64,000 nt of DNA from JADKAV01 sp963769435. Its GTDB lineage: Bacteria; Actinomycetota; Actinomycetes; S36-B12; UBA10799. The translations under genes and the position numbers were made by a program. The notes beneath the pieces were generated by a model. It was not told the origin of the DNA and made no database searches. It was given only the letters and a program-made list of their open reading frames with translations. Positions 8,936-17,027 of this stretch are shown here, piece after piece (position 1 is the first letter of the stretch; every line of letters starts with the position of its first letter). The stretch covers positions 1,922,001-1,986,000 of the forward strand of contig CAVYLN010000002.1 in NCBI GenBank assembly GCA_963769435.1, written 5' to 3'.

Positions 8936-9112
8936 ATGGAGGCTGTGATCCAGCGTCTTGAGTCTGAGGACGGCATGTCCACCGCGGAGTACGCGGTCGG
9001 TACCGTGGCGGCGGCCGGCTTCGGAGGAATCCTGGTCAAGTTGCTCAGTTCGCCGGACGTTCAAGAGGTCCTGTGGGAGGTCATCCAGAAGGCCTTCTCG
9101 TTCATCCTGTGA
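8936..9112 (+). CDS. flp: Flp-type pilin, DUF4244 family
   Basis: A 58-residue prepilin with the class III layout: a short charged leader ending in DG, then mature MSTAEYAVGTVAAAGFGG with the conserved glutamate at +5 of the expected prepilin-peptidase cleavage site. One hydrophobic helix follows and the end is short. This is the structural subunit of the Tad pilus. The Shine-Dalgarno sequence is near-consensus, as expected for a highly translated subunit. Hairpins lie just upstream and just downstream. No prepilin peptidase is encoded in the window. Confidence 0.9.
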   Translation: MEAVIQRLESEDGMSTAEYAVGTVAAAGFGGILVKLLSSPDVQEVLWEVIQKAFSFIL

Positions 9113-9123
9113 GAGACGGGCCT

Positions 9124-9531
9124 GTGCGCGGCGGTGGTGCAGCGGGACTGCACCACCGCACACGCACCTCGACCGGAGCGCTCACGTGGGCTTCTGCGAG
9201 GGACTGCCGGGGGATGGTGACCGCCGAGTTCGCCATCGGTCTGCTGGCGGTGGTGCCGATGGTGCTCAGTCTCGTGGCGCTGATCGGGGTGGGGGCCACC
9301 CAGGTTCAGGTCGTCGAGGCCGCCAGGACGGGTGCCCGACTGCTCGCACGTGGGGAGACCGATGCCGTGGCCAGGCAGCAGGTGGCAGTGATCGTGCCGG
9401 ACGCGGACCTGCGCATCGAACGATCCACGGACCTTGTGGTGTTCGAGGTCACGCAGTGGGTCGGCGGTCAGGGGTTGCTGCCGGGCTTCACCGTGCGTGC
9501 CGAAGCGACATCGCCCGCGGAGCCCCGATGA
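9124..9531 (+). CDS. tadE: TadE-like pseudopilin
   Basis: Minor pilin-like protein of the Tad system. After a leader it shows a cleavage-type sequence CRG/MVTAEFAIGLL with glutamate at +5, followed by a hydrophobic helix and a soluble tail rich in beta-type sequence. GTG at 9124 is chosen because it is the only in-frame start that keeps residues before the cleavage glycine; ATG 9214 would begin exactly at the mature end. It lies 11 bp after flp, and its stop overlaps the next start (ATGA). Confidence 0.8.
   Translation: MRGGGAAGLHHRTRTSTGALTWASARDCRGMVTAEFAIGLLAVVPMVLSLVALIGVGATQVQVVEAARTGARLLARGETDAVARQQVAVIVPDADLRIERSTDLVVFEVTQWVGGQGLLPGFTVRAEATSPAEPR
9131..9159 (+). promoter_or_regulatory. 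perfect 11-bp-stem hairpin just downstream of flp
   Basis: GCGGTGGTGCA (9131-9141) pairs perfectly with TGCACCACCGC (9149-9159) around a 7-nt loop, 18 bp after the pilin stop and inside the first codons assigned to tadE. With the palindrome at 8886-8919 it brackets the pilin coding sequence. It may protect the pilin mRNA 3' end or reduce read-through into tadE, favouring pilin over minor pilin. The role is inferred from position only. Confidence 0.4.
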
Positions 9532-9873
9532 CCGCCCGTGTGAGACCTTCTGCGGACTCGGGGGCCGCCACGGTGCTGCTGGTCGCACTCCTGGCGGTCA
9601 TGATCATGGCCGCGGGCCTCGCGCTCCAGGTCGTCCGGATCGGGGTGGCGCGTGCCCGGACCGCCGCCGCGGCGGATCTCGCGGCGCTCGCGGCTGCGGG
9701 AGCCGGCCAGTGCGAGCCCGCGGCAGCCGTGGGCTCCGCCAACGGCGCTTCGCGGGTGTCGTGTGAACCCCGCGGATCGGACTTCCTCGTGCGCGCCGAG
9801 ACCGACATCGTGCTACTCGCGCGATCGACGTATCACCGTCACGGGGTTGGCCCGTGCGGGTCCGCCCGACTAG
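9528..9873 (+). CDS. TadF/Rv3654c-like membrane-anchored protein, probable frameshift
   Basis: Last gene of the Tad cluster, by position and shape the counterpart of Rv3654c (TadF/TadE-like, secretion-related). The N-terminus SGAATVLLVALLAVMIMAAG is a pilin-type hydrophobic helix without the +5 glutamate. A small extracytoplasmic domain with cysteines follows. The literal frame runs to 9929 with an atypical arginine-rich tail. Shifting one base near 9812 gives YSRDRRITVTGLARAGPPD and a stop at 9871-9873, which resembles the usual family ending. The ATG at 9528 overlaps the tadE stop. Confidence 0.65.
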
Positions 9874-9978
9874 GCTTTCGCACGCGGTGGGTGCGATGGT
9901 CTGGCAGATTGTCGGTGGATGTTGGGTAGAGATGTCGGATAGAAGTGTCAGAGTTGCTAAGACGCAGGAGGCCGGAGA

Positions 9979-10311
9979 ATGCACTTGCAGGTGAGCACGG
10001 AGCCAGTCGGGAACGCGACGGTGGTGCGGGCTGTGGGTGAACTCGACCTCCACACGGCGCCCGCTCTGCAGGCCGAGTTGGACGCCGCGATCCAGACCCG
10101 GCCCGGACTGCTCGTCGTGGACCTCAGCGGCGTCGAGTTCATGGACTCCACCGGCCTGTCCGTGATCGTCTCCACCGTGGCCGCACTGCGTGCCACCGAA
10201 GGGGAACTTCGAGTGGTCAGTGCCAGCGACCGGATCACGAAGGTCTTCACACTCACCGGGGTGGATCAGCAGGTGGGCCTGTTCGCGACGGTGGACGAAG
10301 CGGTCGGCTGA
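9979..10311 (+). CDS. anti-sigma factor antagonist, STAS domain (BldG/SpoIIAA-like)
   Basis: A 110-residue STAS protein that, when unphosphorylated, is expected to bind an anti-sigma kinase and free a sigma factor. The phosphorylatable serine is in VEFMDSTGLSVIV. The start has a good AGGAGG-type site. It overlaps the next gene by one base. An anti-sigma antagonist beside an anti-sigma factor and hppA reproduces the bldG neighbourhood of Streptomyces, so this is the likely BldG counterpart. The partner sigma factor is not in the window. Confidence 0.9.
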   Translation: MHLQVSTEPVGNATVVRAVGELDLHTAPALQAELDAAIQTRPGLLVVDLSGVEFMDSTGLSVIVSTVAALRATEGELRVVSASDRITKVFTLTGVDQQVGLFATVDEAVG

Positions 10312-10679
10312 TGCCGGAGAGCACGCTGACCATTCCGCCCCGCACGGACCATGTGCGTATCGCTCGCATGGTGGCGTGCGCGGCGGCGCGCCGGCTGGGT
10401 CTGCACGACGAGGAGGTGGAGGAGGTCCGACTGGCGGTCGGGGAGGCCGTTGGTCGGGCGGTCCAGCGGCACACGCGAACCGCATCCGGAGAGCCCGTGA
10501 CGATGCGCATGATCGAGGAGCCCCCAGGGCTTCGGGTGGAGGTCTCCGATGCGGCGCGGGACGCCGGCGACGACGAATCCGGCCTCGCGATGGCGGTGAT
10601 CACCGGTCTGGTCCCGGACGCACACGTCGATCCGCTCCCGGGTGGGGGCCAGGTTCTGAGCATGTCCTGGGCACTCTGA
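10311..10679 (+). CDS. anti-sigma regulatory factor, GHKL-type ATPase/kinase
   Basis: A 122-residue RsbW/SpoIIAB-like Ser/Thr kinase, the expected partner of the STAS protein just upstream. The N-box region reads EVEEVRLAVGEAVGRAVQRH and the ligand-binding stretch LRVEVSDAARDAGDD. The usual N-box asparagine is replaced, so kinase activity cannot be assumed. Gene order matches the SCO3549/SCO3548 pair of Streptomyces. The 223 bp to hppA have no clear terminator. Confidence 0.82.
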   Translation: MPESTLTIPPRTDHVRIARMVACAAARRLGLHDEEVEEVRLAVGEAVGRAVQRHTRTASGEPVTMRMIEEPPGLRVEVSDAARDAGDDESGLAMAVITGLVPDAHVDPLPGGGQVLSMSWAL

Positions 10680-10902
10680 CACCGCGGGTCCCCGTCGGGG
10701 CAGAGCACGGGTGCCCCGGCACGCGTTGAGAACGGTGACCGGGCCATCGGCGGACACGTCCGGCACCTGTAAACGGGAAGTAAGTTACCCACAGGTAGAC
10801 TCGCGCTCATCGGTCGGTCCTGGGAGGGTCCGGCACCAACTCGGCACCGGAGCAGGGGGGTTCCTGACCGGCGTCCGCATTGAATCCGAGGAGTAAAAAC
10901 AC

Positions 10903-13242
10903 ATGTCAGCAGGCACTCTCGCAGTCAGCGAAGTGACCTTGACCGGCGGCAGTTTCACCACAGTCATCGTCGTAGCGCTTGTCGCGCTCGTGGCGTTGGT
11001 CGTGGCTGGGCTGCTCGTCCGCGAGGTCCTCGCTGCCGACGAAGGCACCGACAACATGAAGAGCATCGCTGCCGCCATCCAGGAGGGCGCTTCGGCCTAC
11101 CTGAGCAGGCAGTTCAAGACGCTGAGCATCTTCGCAGTGGTCGTCTTCTTCGTGCTCTTCTTGCTTCCCGCAAACACCACCAGTGAGCGGATCGGCCGCT
11201 CCATCTTCTTCCTGGTCGGTGCCGTCTTCTCCGCGGTGACCGGCTATGTCGGGATGTGGCTGGCCGTGCGTGCGAACGTGCGTGTCGCCGCGGCGGCCCG
11301 CGAGGGCAAGAGCGGCGAGCCCAAGGCGATGCGGATCGCCTTCCGTACCGGAGGCGTGGCGGGTATGTTCACCGTCGGTCTGGGTCTGCTCGGAGCCGCG
11401 ATCGTGGTGCTCGTCTACAAGGGCGAGGCGCCCAAGGTCCTGGAAGGCTTCGGCTTCGGCGCGGCCCTTCTGGCCATGTTCATGCGTGTCGGCGGCGGTA
11501 TCTTCACCAAGGCCGCGGACGTTGGAGCAGACCTCGTCGGCAAGGTGGAGCAGGGTATCCCCGAGGACGACCCCCGCAACGCCGCGACGATCGCCGACAA
11601 CGTCGGTGACAACGTCGGTGACTGCGCCGGCATGGCCGCGGACCTGTTCGAGTCCTACGCGGTGACCCTGGTCGCAGCACTGATCCTCGGCCAGGCGGCG
11701 CTCGGCAGCCTCGGCCTGGTCATCCCGTTGGTGGTCCCGGCGATCGGCGTGCTGACCGCCATCATCGGGATCTTCGCCGTGGCCCCGCGCCAAGGTGACC
11801 GTTCCGGCATGAGCGCGATCAACCGAGGGTTCTTCATCTCCGCGATCGCCTCCGCGATCCTGGTCACCATCGCGGCCTTCCTGTGGCTGCCCGACCGGTT
11901 CCTGAAGCTCACCGACTTCGAGTTGGTGCGTGGACGGCTCGCGCTGGATGTCACCACCCTTGAGGTGATCAACCCCCGCTTCGTCGTGATCGGCGCTGTG
12001 CTGATCGGCATCGTCCTGGCCGCGGCCATCCAGCAACTGACCGGATACTTCACCGAGACCAACCGCAAGCCGGTCGACGACGTGTCGCGCACCTCGCTGA
12101 CGGGTCCCGCCACGGTCATCCTGTCCGGTATTTCGCTGGGTCTGGAGTCGGCGGTCTACTCGGCACTGCTCATCGGTGCGGCCGTGTACGGCGCCTTCCT
12201 GCTGGGTTCCGGATCGATCACGCTGAGCCTGTTCGCCGTGGCGATGGCCGGCACCGGTCTGCTCACCACCGTTGGTGTGATCGTGGCGATGGACACCTTC
12301 GGCCCCGTCTCCGACAACGCACAGGGCATCGCGGAGATGTCCGGTGACGTGGAGGGCGAAGGCGCTGCGGTGCTCACCAGCCTGGACGCAGTGGGCAACA
12401 GCACCAAGGCGATCACCAAGGGCATTGCGATCGCGACTGCGGTGCTGGCGGCGACCGCTTTGTTCGGTGCTTTCCGAGACGCGGTCACCACAGCAGCGGG
12501 GGGCGCCCTGAGCGAACTCTCCGCGCTGGAGGCTCCGCAGTACCTCGGCGTGCTCGACGTGTCCAACCCCCGCAACCTGGTGGGTCTGCTGATCGGTGCG
12601 GCCGTGGTCTTCCTGTTCTCCGGACTCGCGATCAACGCGGTGGCCCGTGCCGCCGGGGCGATCATCTTCGAGGTGCGCCGCCAGTTCCGGGAGCACCCCG
12701 GGATCATGGAGGGCACCGAGAAGCCGGAGTACGGCAAGGTGGTCGACATCTGCACGCGCGACTCGCTGCGTGAGTTGAGCACTCCTGGTCTGTTGGCGAT
12801 CCTGACCCCGGTGGCGGTCGGTTTCGGTCTGGGCGTCGGAGCGCTTGGCTCCTTCCTGGCCGGCACCATCGCGACGGGTACCCTCATGGCGGTCTTCCTG
12901 GCCAACTCCGGTGGAGCCTGGGACAACGCCAAGAAGTTCGTCGAGGACGGCAACTTCGGGGGCAAGGGCTCGCCGGCACATGAGGCGACAGTCATCGGTG
13001 ACACCGTGGGTGACCCGTTCAAGGACACCGCCGGCCCGGCGATCAACCCGTTGCTCAAGGTGATGAACCTGGTTGCGCTGCTGATCGCTCCGGCGGTCGT
13101 CTCGGTCAAGCTCGATGGCAACTCCGCCATCGGCTGGGCGATCTCGCTGGGTGCGCTGGCGATCGTGGTTGGCGCCGTGATCATCAGCAAGCGGCGTCCG
13201 ATCGCGGTGCAGGCCGAGGCGGAGTCCGCTTCCGCGTCCTGA
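10903..13242 (+). CDS. hppA: membrane-bound proton-translocating pyrophosphatase, K+-independent type
   Basis: Integral membrane pyrophosphatase (779 residues, about 16 helices) that couples PPi hydrolysis to ion export. The catalytic blocks are complete: GGGIFTKAADVGADLVGKVE, DNVGDNVGDCAGMAADLF and GDTVGDPFKDTAGPAINPLL. In the diagnostic GN(S/T)T-K/A position the sequence is VGNSTKAITKG; lysine there marks K+-independent, proton-pumping enzymes. The ATG at 10903 follows GAGGAG. It is codirectional with the anti-sigma pair and has its own hairpin terminator. Confidence 0.95.
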   Translation: MSAGTLAVSEVTLTGGSFTTVIVVALVALVALVVAGLLVREVLAADEGTDNMKSIAAAIQEGASAYLSRQFKTLSIFAVVVFFVLFLLPANTTSERIGRSIFFLVGAVFSAVTGYVGMWLAVRANVRVAAAAREGKSGEPKAMRIAFRTGGVAGMFTVGLGLLGAAIVVLVYKGEAPKVLEGFGFGAALLAMFMRVGGGIFTKAADVGADLVGKVEQGIPEDDPRNAATIADNVGDNVGDCAGMAADLFESYAVTLVAALILGQAALGSLGLVIPLVVPAIGVLTAIIGIFAVAPRQGDRSGMSAINRGFFISAIASAILVTIAAFLWLPDRFLKLTDFELVRGRLALDVTTLEVINPRFVVIGAVLIGIVLAAAIQQLTGYFTETNRKPVDDVSRTSLTGPATVILSGISLGLESAVYSALLIGAAVYGAFLLGSGSITLSLFAVAMAGTGLLTTVGVIVAMDTFGPVSDNAQGIAEMSGDVEGEGAAVLTSLDAVGNSTKAITKGIAIATAVLAATALFGAFRDAVTTAAGGALSELSALEAPQYLGVLDVSNPRNLVGLLIGAAVVFLFSGLAINAVARAAGAIIFEVRRQFREHPGIMEGTEKPEYGKVVDICTRDSLRELSTPGLLAILTPVAVGFGLGVGALGSFLAGTIATGTLMAVFLANSGGAWDNAKKFVEDGNFGGKGSPAHEATVIGDTVGDPFKDTAGPAINPLLKVMNLVALLIAPAVVSVKLDGNSAIGWAISLGALAIVVGAVIISKRRPIAVQAEAESASAS

Positions 13243-13259
13243 CCTGACGCACATGCCTC

Positions 13260-13295
13260 GCGGCCCCCGTACCGGTTCGTCCGGGCGGGGGCCGC
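13260..13295 (+). terminator. terminator hairpin after hppA
   Basis: GCGGCCCCCG (13260-13269) pairs with CGGGGGCCGC (13286-13295) around a 16-nt spacer, followed by GGTGTTTCC. It begins 18 bp after the hppA stop and precedes an independent gene. The T-run is weak, as is common for actinobacterial terminators. Confidence 0.6.
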
Positions 13296-13411
13296 GGTGT
13301 TTCCGGTGCCGACGTGCGGCTGCACACCCGGGTAGGGGGCCGTTCATCGAGCACGTGCAGTGTCCATCGGCCCGATTGCGACGCAGCCCGCGGGTGCGCG
13401 AAAGTGGCTGA

Positions 13412-14256
13412 GTGAGCGTAGCCATCGTGACCTGTGTGCAGAAGCCCGAGGACGACCCCGACGAGGAGTTGCTGCTCGATGCGCTGGACGCGGCCGGGAT
13501 CCCGGCGACGCTTGCGGCCTGGGACGACGACGCGGTGGACTGGTCGGAGTTCCGGCATTGCGGTGTTGCGGTCGGCGTGGAACTACATCGACCGCCTGGA
13601 CGACTTCCTGGGCTGGGCCGTCCGGGCCGGCACCGCAACGACCCTGTTCAACCCGGTGGAGGTCGTCCACTGGAACACGCACAAGGGCTATCTGCGGCAA
13701 CTGGCCCGACAAGGGGTGCCGGTGGTCCCCACCGCGTGGCTGGGCGTGGGTGAGGAACTCGACCTGGCCGATCTGATGGCGGACCGGGGCTGGAACGATG
13801 TGGTGGCCAAGCCGGTGGTGGGGGCGGGCTCTTTCCTCACCGATCGAATCACGGATCCGCAGGCGCCGGACGCGCTCGCCTTCTGGCAGCGACTTTGCGA
13901 CGACCGCGAGGTGATGGTGCAGCCGTACATGCAGTCCGTGGAGGATTACGGTGAGCGGTCGCTGATCTGGATCGACGGCGAGTTCACACACGCCATCCGC
14001 AAGAGCCCACGTCTCGGTGACGCCGCCGGAGCAGGTCTCCGACGCTCTGCCGTCGGCCGACGCTGAACGTGAACTCGCGCTGACGGTCGTCGCTGACATC
14101 CCCCACGAGTTGCTGTACGCCCGCATCGACCTCATCCGCGACGACCACGACCGACCGCTGGTGGCCGAACTCGAACTGGTCGAGCCATCGCTGTTCCTGC
14201 AACAGAGCCCAGAGGCGCTCGACCGTCTGGTGGCGGGGATCGGCTCCCGGTTGTGA
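13412..14256 (+). CDS. ATP-grasp domain protein (RimK/glutathione-synthetase-like), two frameshifts
   Basis: ATP-grasp ligase-like protein of about 280 residues. The N-terminal pre-ATP-grasp part (VAIVTCVQKPEDDPDEELLL) is followed by the typical VLRSAWNYIDRLDDFLGWA block, NTHKGYLRQLARQGVPVVPT and the nucleotide-binding VVAKPVVGAGSF. A C-terminal metal/ATP segment reads LLYARIDLIRDDHDRPLVAE. The three segments lie in different frames, with changes near 13570 and 14015. GTG 13412 is the start. It overlaps the reductase gene by 4 bp. The substrate is unknown; the family makes peptide-like or amino-acid ligation products. Confidence 0.75.
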
Positions 14257-15341
14257 GCCGTACGCTGCTGCTCACCGGTGCCACCGGGATGGTGGGCCGG
14301 GAGGTCCTGCGGCGGGAGGTCCGCGACGCGGGGTTCGACGAGATCCTGTGCCTCGTGCGAGGTTCCGCCGAGATGGACGCAGCACAGCGGCTCACGGTGC
14401 TGCTCGAAGGGCTCGGCATCGATGACGATCGGGTTCGTGCGGTCGCCGGAGACGTGACCCTGCCCGGCCTCGGGCTCGATCCTGGGGAACTCGACGGTGT
14501 GACCCACGTCGTCCACTGCGCCGCGACGGTCTCCTTCGACCTGCCCCTCGAGCAGGCGCGCCGCATCAACGTCGAAGGGACAGCGAACCTGCTGGCCGCC
14601 TGTCGTGGGATGCCGCGACTGCAGCGCATCGATGCGGTGTCCACCTGCTACGTGGCAGGCAAGCGCACCGGCCTGATCCTGGAGACCGATCTGGAGCACG
14701 ACGCGGGTTTCCACAACACGTACGAGCAGACCAAGTACGAGGCCGAACTGCTCCTGCGCGCGGCGATGCCGGACCTGCCGATCGCAGTCCATCGGCCGTC
14801 GATCGTGGTGGGGGATTCAAGGACCGGGCGGACCGGGGCGTGGAAGGTGCTGTACTGGCCGCTCAAGGTGATCGCGCGGGGATGGCTGCCGGTGATCCCC
14901 TACGACCCGGACTGCCGACTCGATGTGGTCCCGGTGGATTTCGTCGCCGACGCCATCGTGTCGCTCGGCGCGGACCCCACCACGATCGGTCGGACGTTCC
15001 ACCTGGCGGCCGGGCCCGGACGCGACACCACGATCGGAGAGATGTTCCCGCGGATCTTCGCGCTGCTCTCGCGGCGTGCCCCGATCCGGGTTCCGCCGGT
15101 GATCTTCCGGCAGGTCGTGCGCCCCGCGCTGATGCTCGTCCCCAACCGACGGCTCAAGCAGACACTGCAGGCTGGTCTGGTCTATCGACCGTATCTGGAG
15201 CTGCGTCTGCAGTTCGACACGGAGCAAGCCGACCGCTTTCTGGGGCCGGCCGGAGTCCGCTGTCCGGCCGTCATGGCCTACATCGACACGATCGTCACGG
15301 CGGCACTGGAGTCCGACTTCGGCCGTGAGGCCGCGGCCTGA
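14253..15341 (+). CDS. NAD(P)-dependent fatty-acyl-reductase-like / thioester-reductase-type SDR
   Basis: Extended short-chain dehydrogenase of the NAD_binding_4 (male-sterility/thioester reductase) type. The Rossmann motif TGATGMVGREV is at residues 8-18, and the catalytic YxxxK is YEQTKYEAE after VSTCYVAGKR. The 362-residue length suits a stand-alone reductase domain. Substrates in this family are acyl-CoA or carrier-bound thioesters, but none can be assigned. It is translationally coupled to the ATP-grasp gene upstream. A palindromic repeat and a tandem repeat follow it. Confidence 0.8.
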   Translation: MSRTLLLTGATGMVGREVLRREVRDAGFDEILCLVRGSAEMDAAQRLTVLLEGLGIDDDRVRAVAGDVTLPGLGLDPGELDGVTHVVHCAATVSFDLPLEQARRINVEGTANLLAACRGMPRLQRIDAVSTCYVAGKRTGLILETDLEHDAGFHNTYEQTKYEAELLLRAAMPDLPIAVHRPSIVVGDSRTGRTGAWKVLYWPLKVIARGWLPVIPYDPDCRLDVVPVDFVADAIVSLGADPTTIGRTFHLAAGPGRDTTIGEMFPRIFALLSRRAPIRVPPVIFRQVVRPALMLVPNRRLKQTLQAGLVYRPYLELRLQFDTEQADRFLGPAGVRCPAVMAYIDTIVTAALESDFGREAAA

Positions 15342-15390
15342 ACCGTCGCCTGCAGGCGGCTTCGGCGTTGAGAGCTGCGGCCGTTCTGCA

Positions 15391-15465
15391 CGACGTTGGA
15401 GGTTGTGCACGAGGTTGGAGAACACACGCGTGTGTTCTCCAACGCGGTGAACAACCTCCAACCTC
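15391..15465. repeat. family A palindromic element, copy 1
   Basis: Imperfect 75-bp palindrome centred on AACACACGCGTGTGTT. Each arm carries two GTTGGAG (or CTCCAAC) heptamers with a GTTGTGCACGAG-type spacer. It lies in the 326-bp gap between the reductase gene and the permease gene, both rightward. The rest of the gap holds the 40-bp tandem repeat and about 95 bp of unremarkable upstream sequence. Confidence 0.9.
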
Positions 15466-15570
15466 GCTGGCGGCAGACCTGGGCCCCTAGCCGCAGACCC
15501 AACCTCGCTGGCGGCTGACCTGGGCCCTAGCCGCAGACCCAACCTCGCTGGCGGCTGACCTGGGCCCCGG
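15460..15570. repeat. tandem repeat, about 40-bp unit, 2.7 copies
   Basis: Units begin at 15460 (41 bp), 15501 (40 bp) and 15541 (partial). All start AACCTCGCTGGCGGC and continue GACCTGGGCCC. Units 1 and 2 differ by two substitution/length changes. The first unit overlaps the right end of the family A palindrome, so the array may have grown by slippage from the palindrome edge. Confidence 0.9.
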
Positions 15571-15667
15571 CCCACCTCGCGCGGTCCTGTTACCCGCCCC
15601 CGGGTTCGCCCCGGCGATCCGCACGAACACCGGGCATCGCCCAAGTGATCGGACAATACTGGGGCGC

Positions 15668-17027
15668 ATGTCTCAGCGACTCACAGGCAGCCAGCGTTTC
15701 GGGTACGCCTTCGGGTCGTTCGGAACGGGCGGCTTCGCGACTGTTCCGGGCCTGGTGCTGCTCTTCTACCTGACCGACGTCCTCGGCGTCGCAGCAGCGA
15801 TCGCGAGCTTGGTGGTGTTCCTGCCGAAAGCGTGGGACGTGATCATCGCGCCGGTGATGGGCAGCCTTTCCGACAAGACGATGCTGCGACATGGCTCGCG
15901 CGCCAAGTGGCTACTTGTCGGCGGCATCATCATCGGCCCGATGTTCGCGCTGACGTTCGGCGCGCCGGCGTTCCTCGAGGGCAACGCCGCCGCGCTGTGG
16001 GTCGGGGTGTTCTTCCTGTTCGCGGTCACAGGGTTCGCGACGTTCCAGGTCACGTACCTGGCGATGCCGGCGGAGTTCACCGACGACTACAAGGAGCGCA
16101 CCCGGATCATGAGCATCCGGATCGTGTTCCTCACGCTGTCGATCCTGTTGTTCGGCGCTGGTGCCCCGATCCTGGTCAATGCGTTCGGGTCCGGACGCTC
16201 GGGCTACGCCGGGATGGGAGTGGTCGTCGGGCTCCTGCTGGTGGTCTCCACGGTGATCTGCTGGGCCATGATCCGCAGGACACGGTCCTACACCCAGGCC
16301 GAGAGTGAGCCGACGGTGGCCGAACGTTTCGCGGCGGTGCGACAGAACCGCTGGTTCCTCCTGCTGATGCTGACCTTCGTCGCGCAGGCCCTCGGTGTCG
16401 GAGCGATGCTCGCGGCGGTTCCCTATCTGGCGACCTACATCCTCGGCGGGGGCGAGTTGCAGCAGACTCTGCTGTTCGTCTGTCTGGTCGCGCCCGCGGT
16501 GGTCGTGATGCCGTTGTGGTCGATGGCTCTCCAAGAGTTTCGGCAAGCACCGGGGGTTCCTGCTGGCCAGCGCCATCTTCGTCACCGCGGCCGTGGGCCT
16601 GTTCTTCTCACGCAGCCTGCCGGACGTCGCGATCTACCTGCTGGTGGCCATGGTCGGCGTCGCCTACGCGGGCATGCAGATGTTCCCGCTGGCCATGCTC
16701 CCCGACACCGTCGCAGCCGATGCCGCGGTCCACGGACAGCAGCGCGCGGGCGTGTTCACCGGGGTCTGGGCGGCTGCCGAGACCGTATCGCTGGCCCTCG
16801 GACCCGCGGTGGTGGGCCTGATCCTGGCGGCGACCGGCTTCATCTCCAGTGCCGGGGACGAGACCGTGACCCAGCCCGGGAGTGCGTTGACGGGGATCGT
16901 GCTGTCGTTCTCCCTGTTCCCCGCCGCGATGCTCCTTCTGAGCCTGCCCACCCTCCTGCGCTACGACCTGACAGAAACCCGACTCGACGAATTGCGAGGT
17001 TCGCATGACACTTCCCCCGCTACCTGA
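15668..17027 (+). CDS. MFS permease, glycoside-pentoside-hexuronide (GPH)-type symporter, one frameshift
   Basis: Twelve-helix transporter of the GPH sugar:cation symporter type. It starts MSQRLTGSQRFGYAFGSFGT and has the loop signature KAWDVIIAPVMGSLSDKT. The second half contains SKSFGKHRGFLLAS in a different frame; one extra base near 16530 joins the halves. The last codons overlap the decarboxylase start by 23 bp, so the two are coupled. The substrate is unknown; a PLP-decarboxylase partner suggests an amine or lipid-like compound rather than a sugar, but this is inference. Confidence 0.75.

Noticed and set aside
10906..13638. A 910-codon open frame on the minus strand opposite hppA
   Set aside because: It mirrors the hppA codons, is Gln/Arg/His/Asp-rich without motifs, and hppA is certain on the other strand.
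13570..14030. Programmed ribosomal frameshifting as the cause of the split genes
   Set aside because: There are no slippery heptamers with downstream pseudoknots, and the sites are too many and in unrelated genes.
15391..15570. Palindrome plus tandem units as a CRISPR array
   Set aside because: Units are contiguous without spacers, and no cas gene is present.
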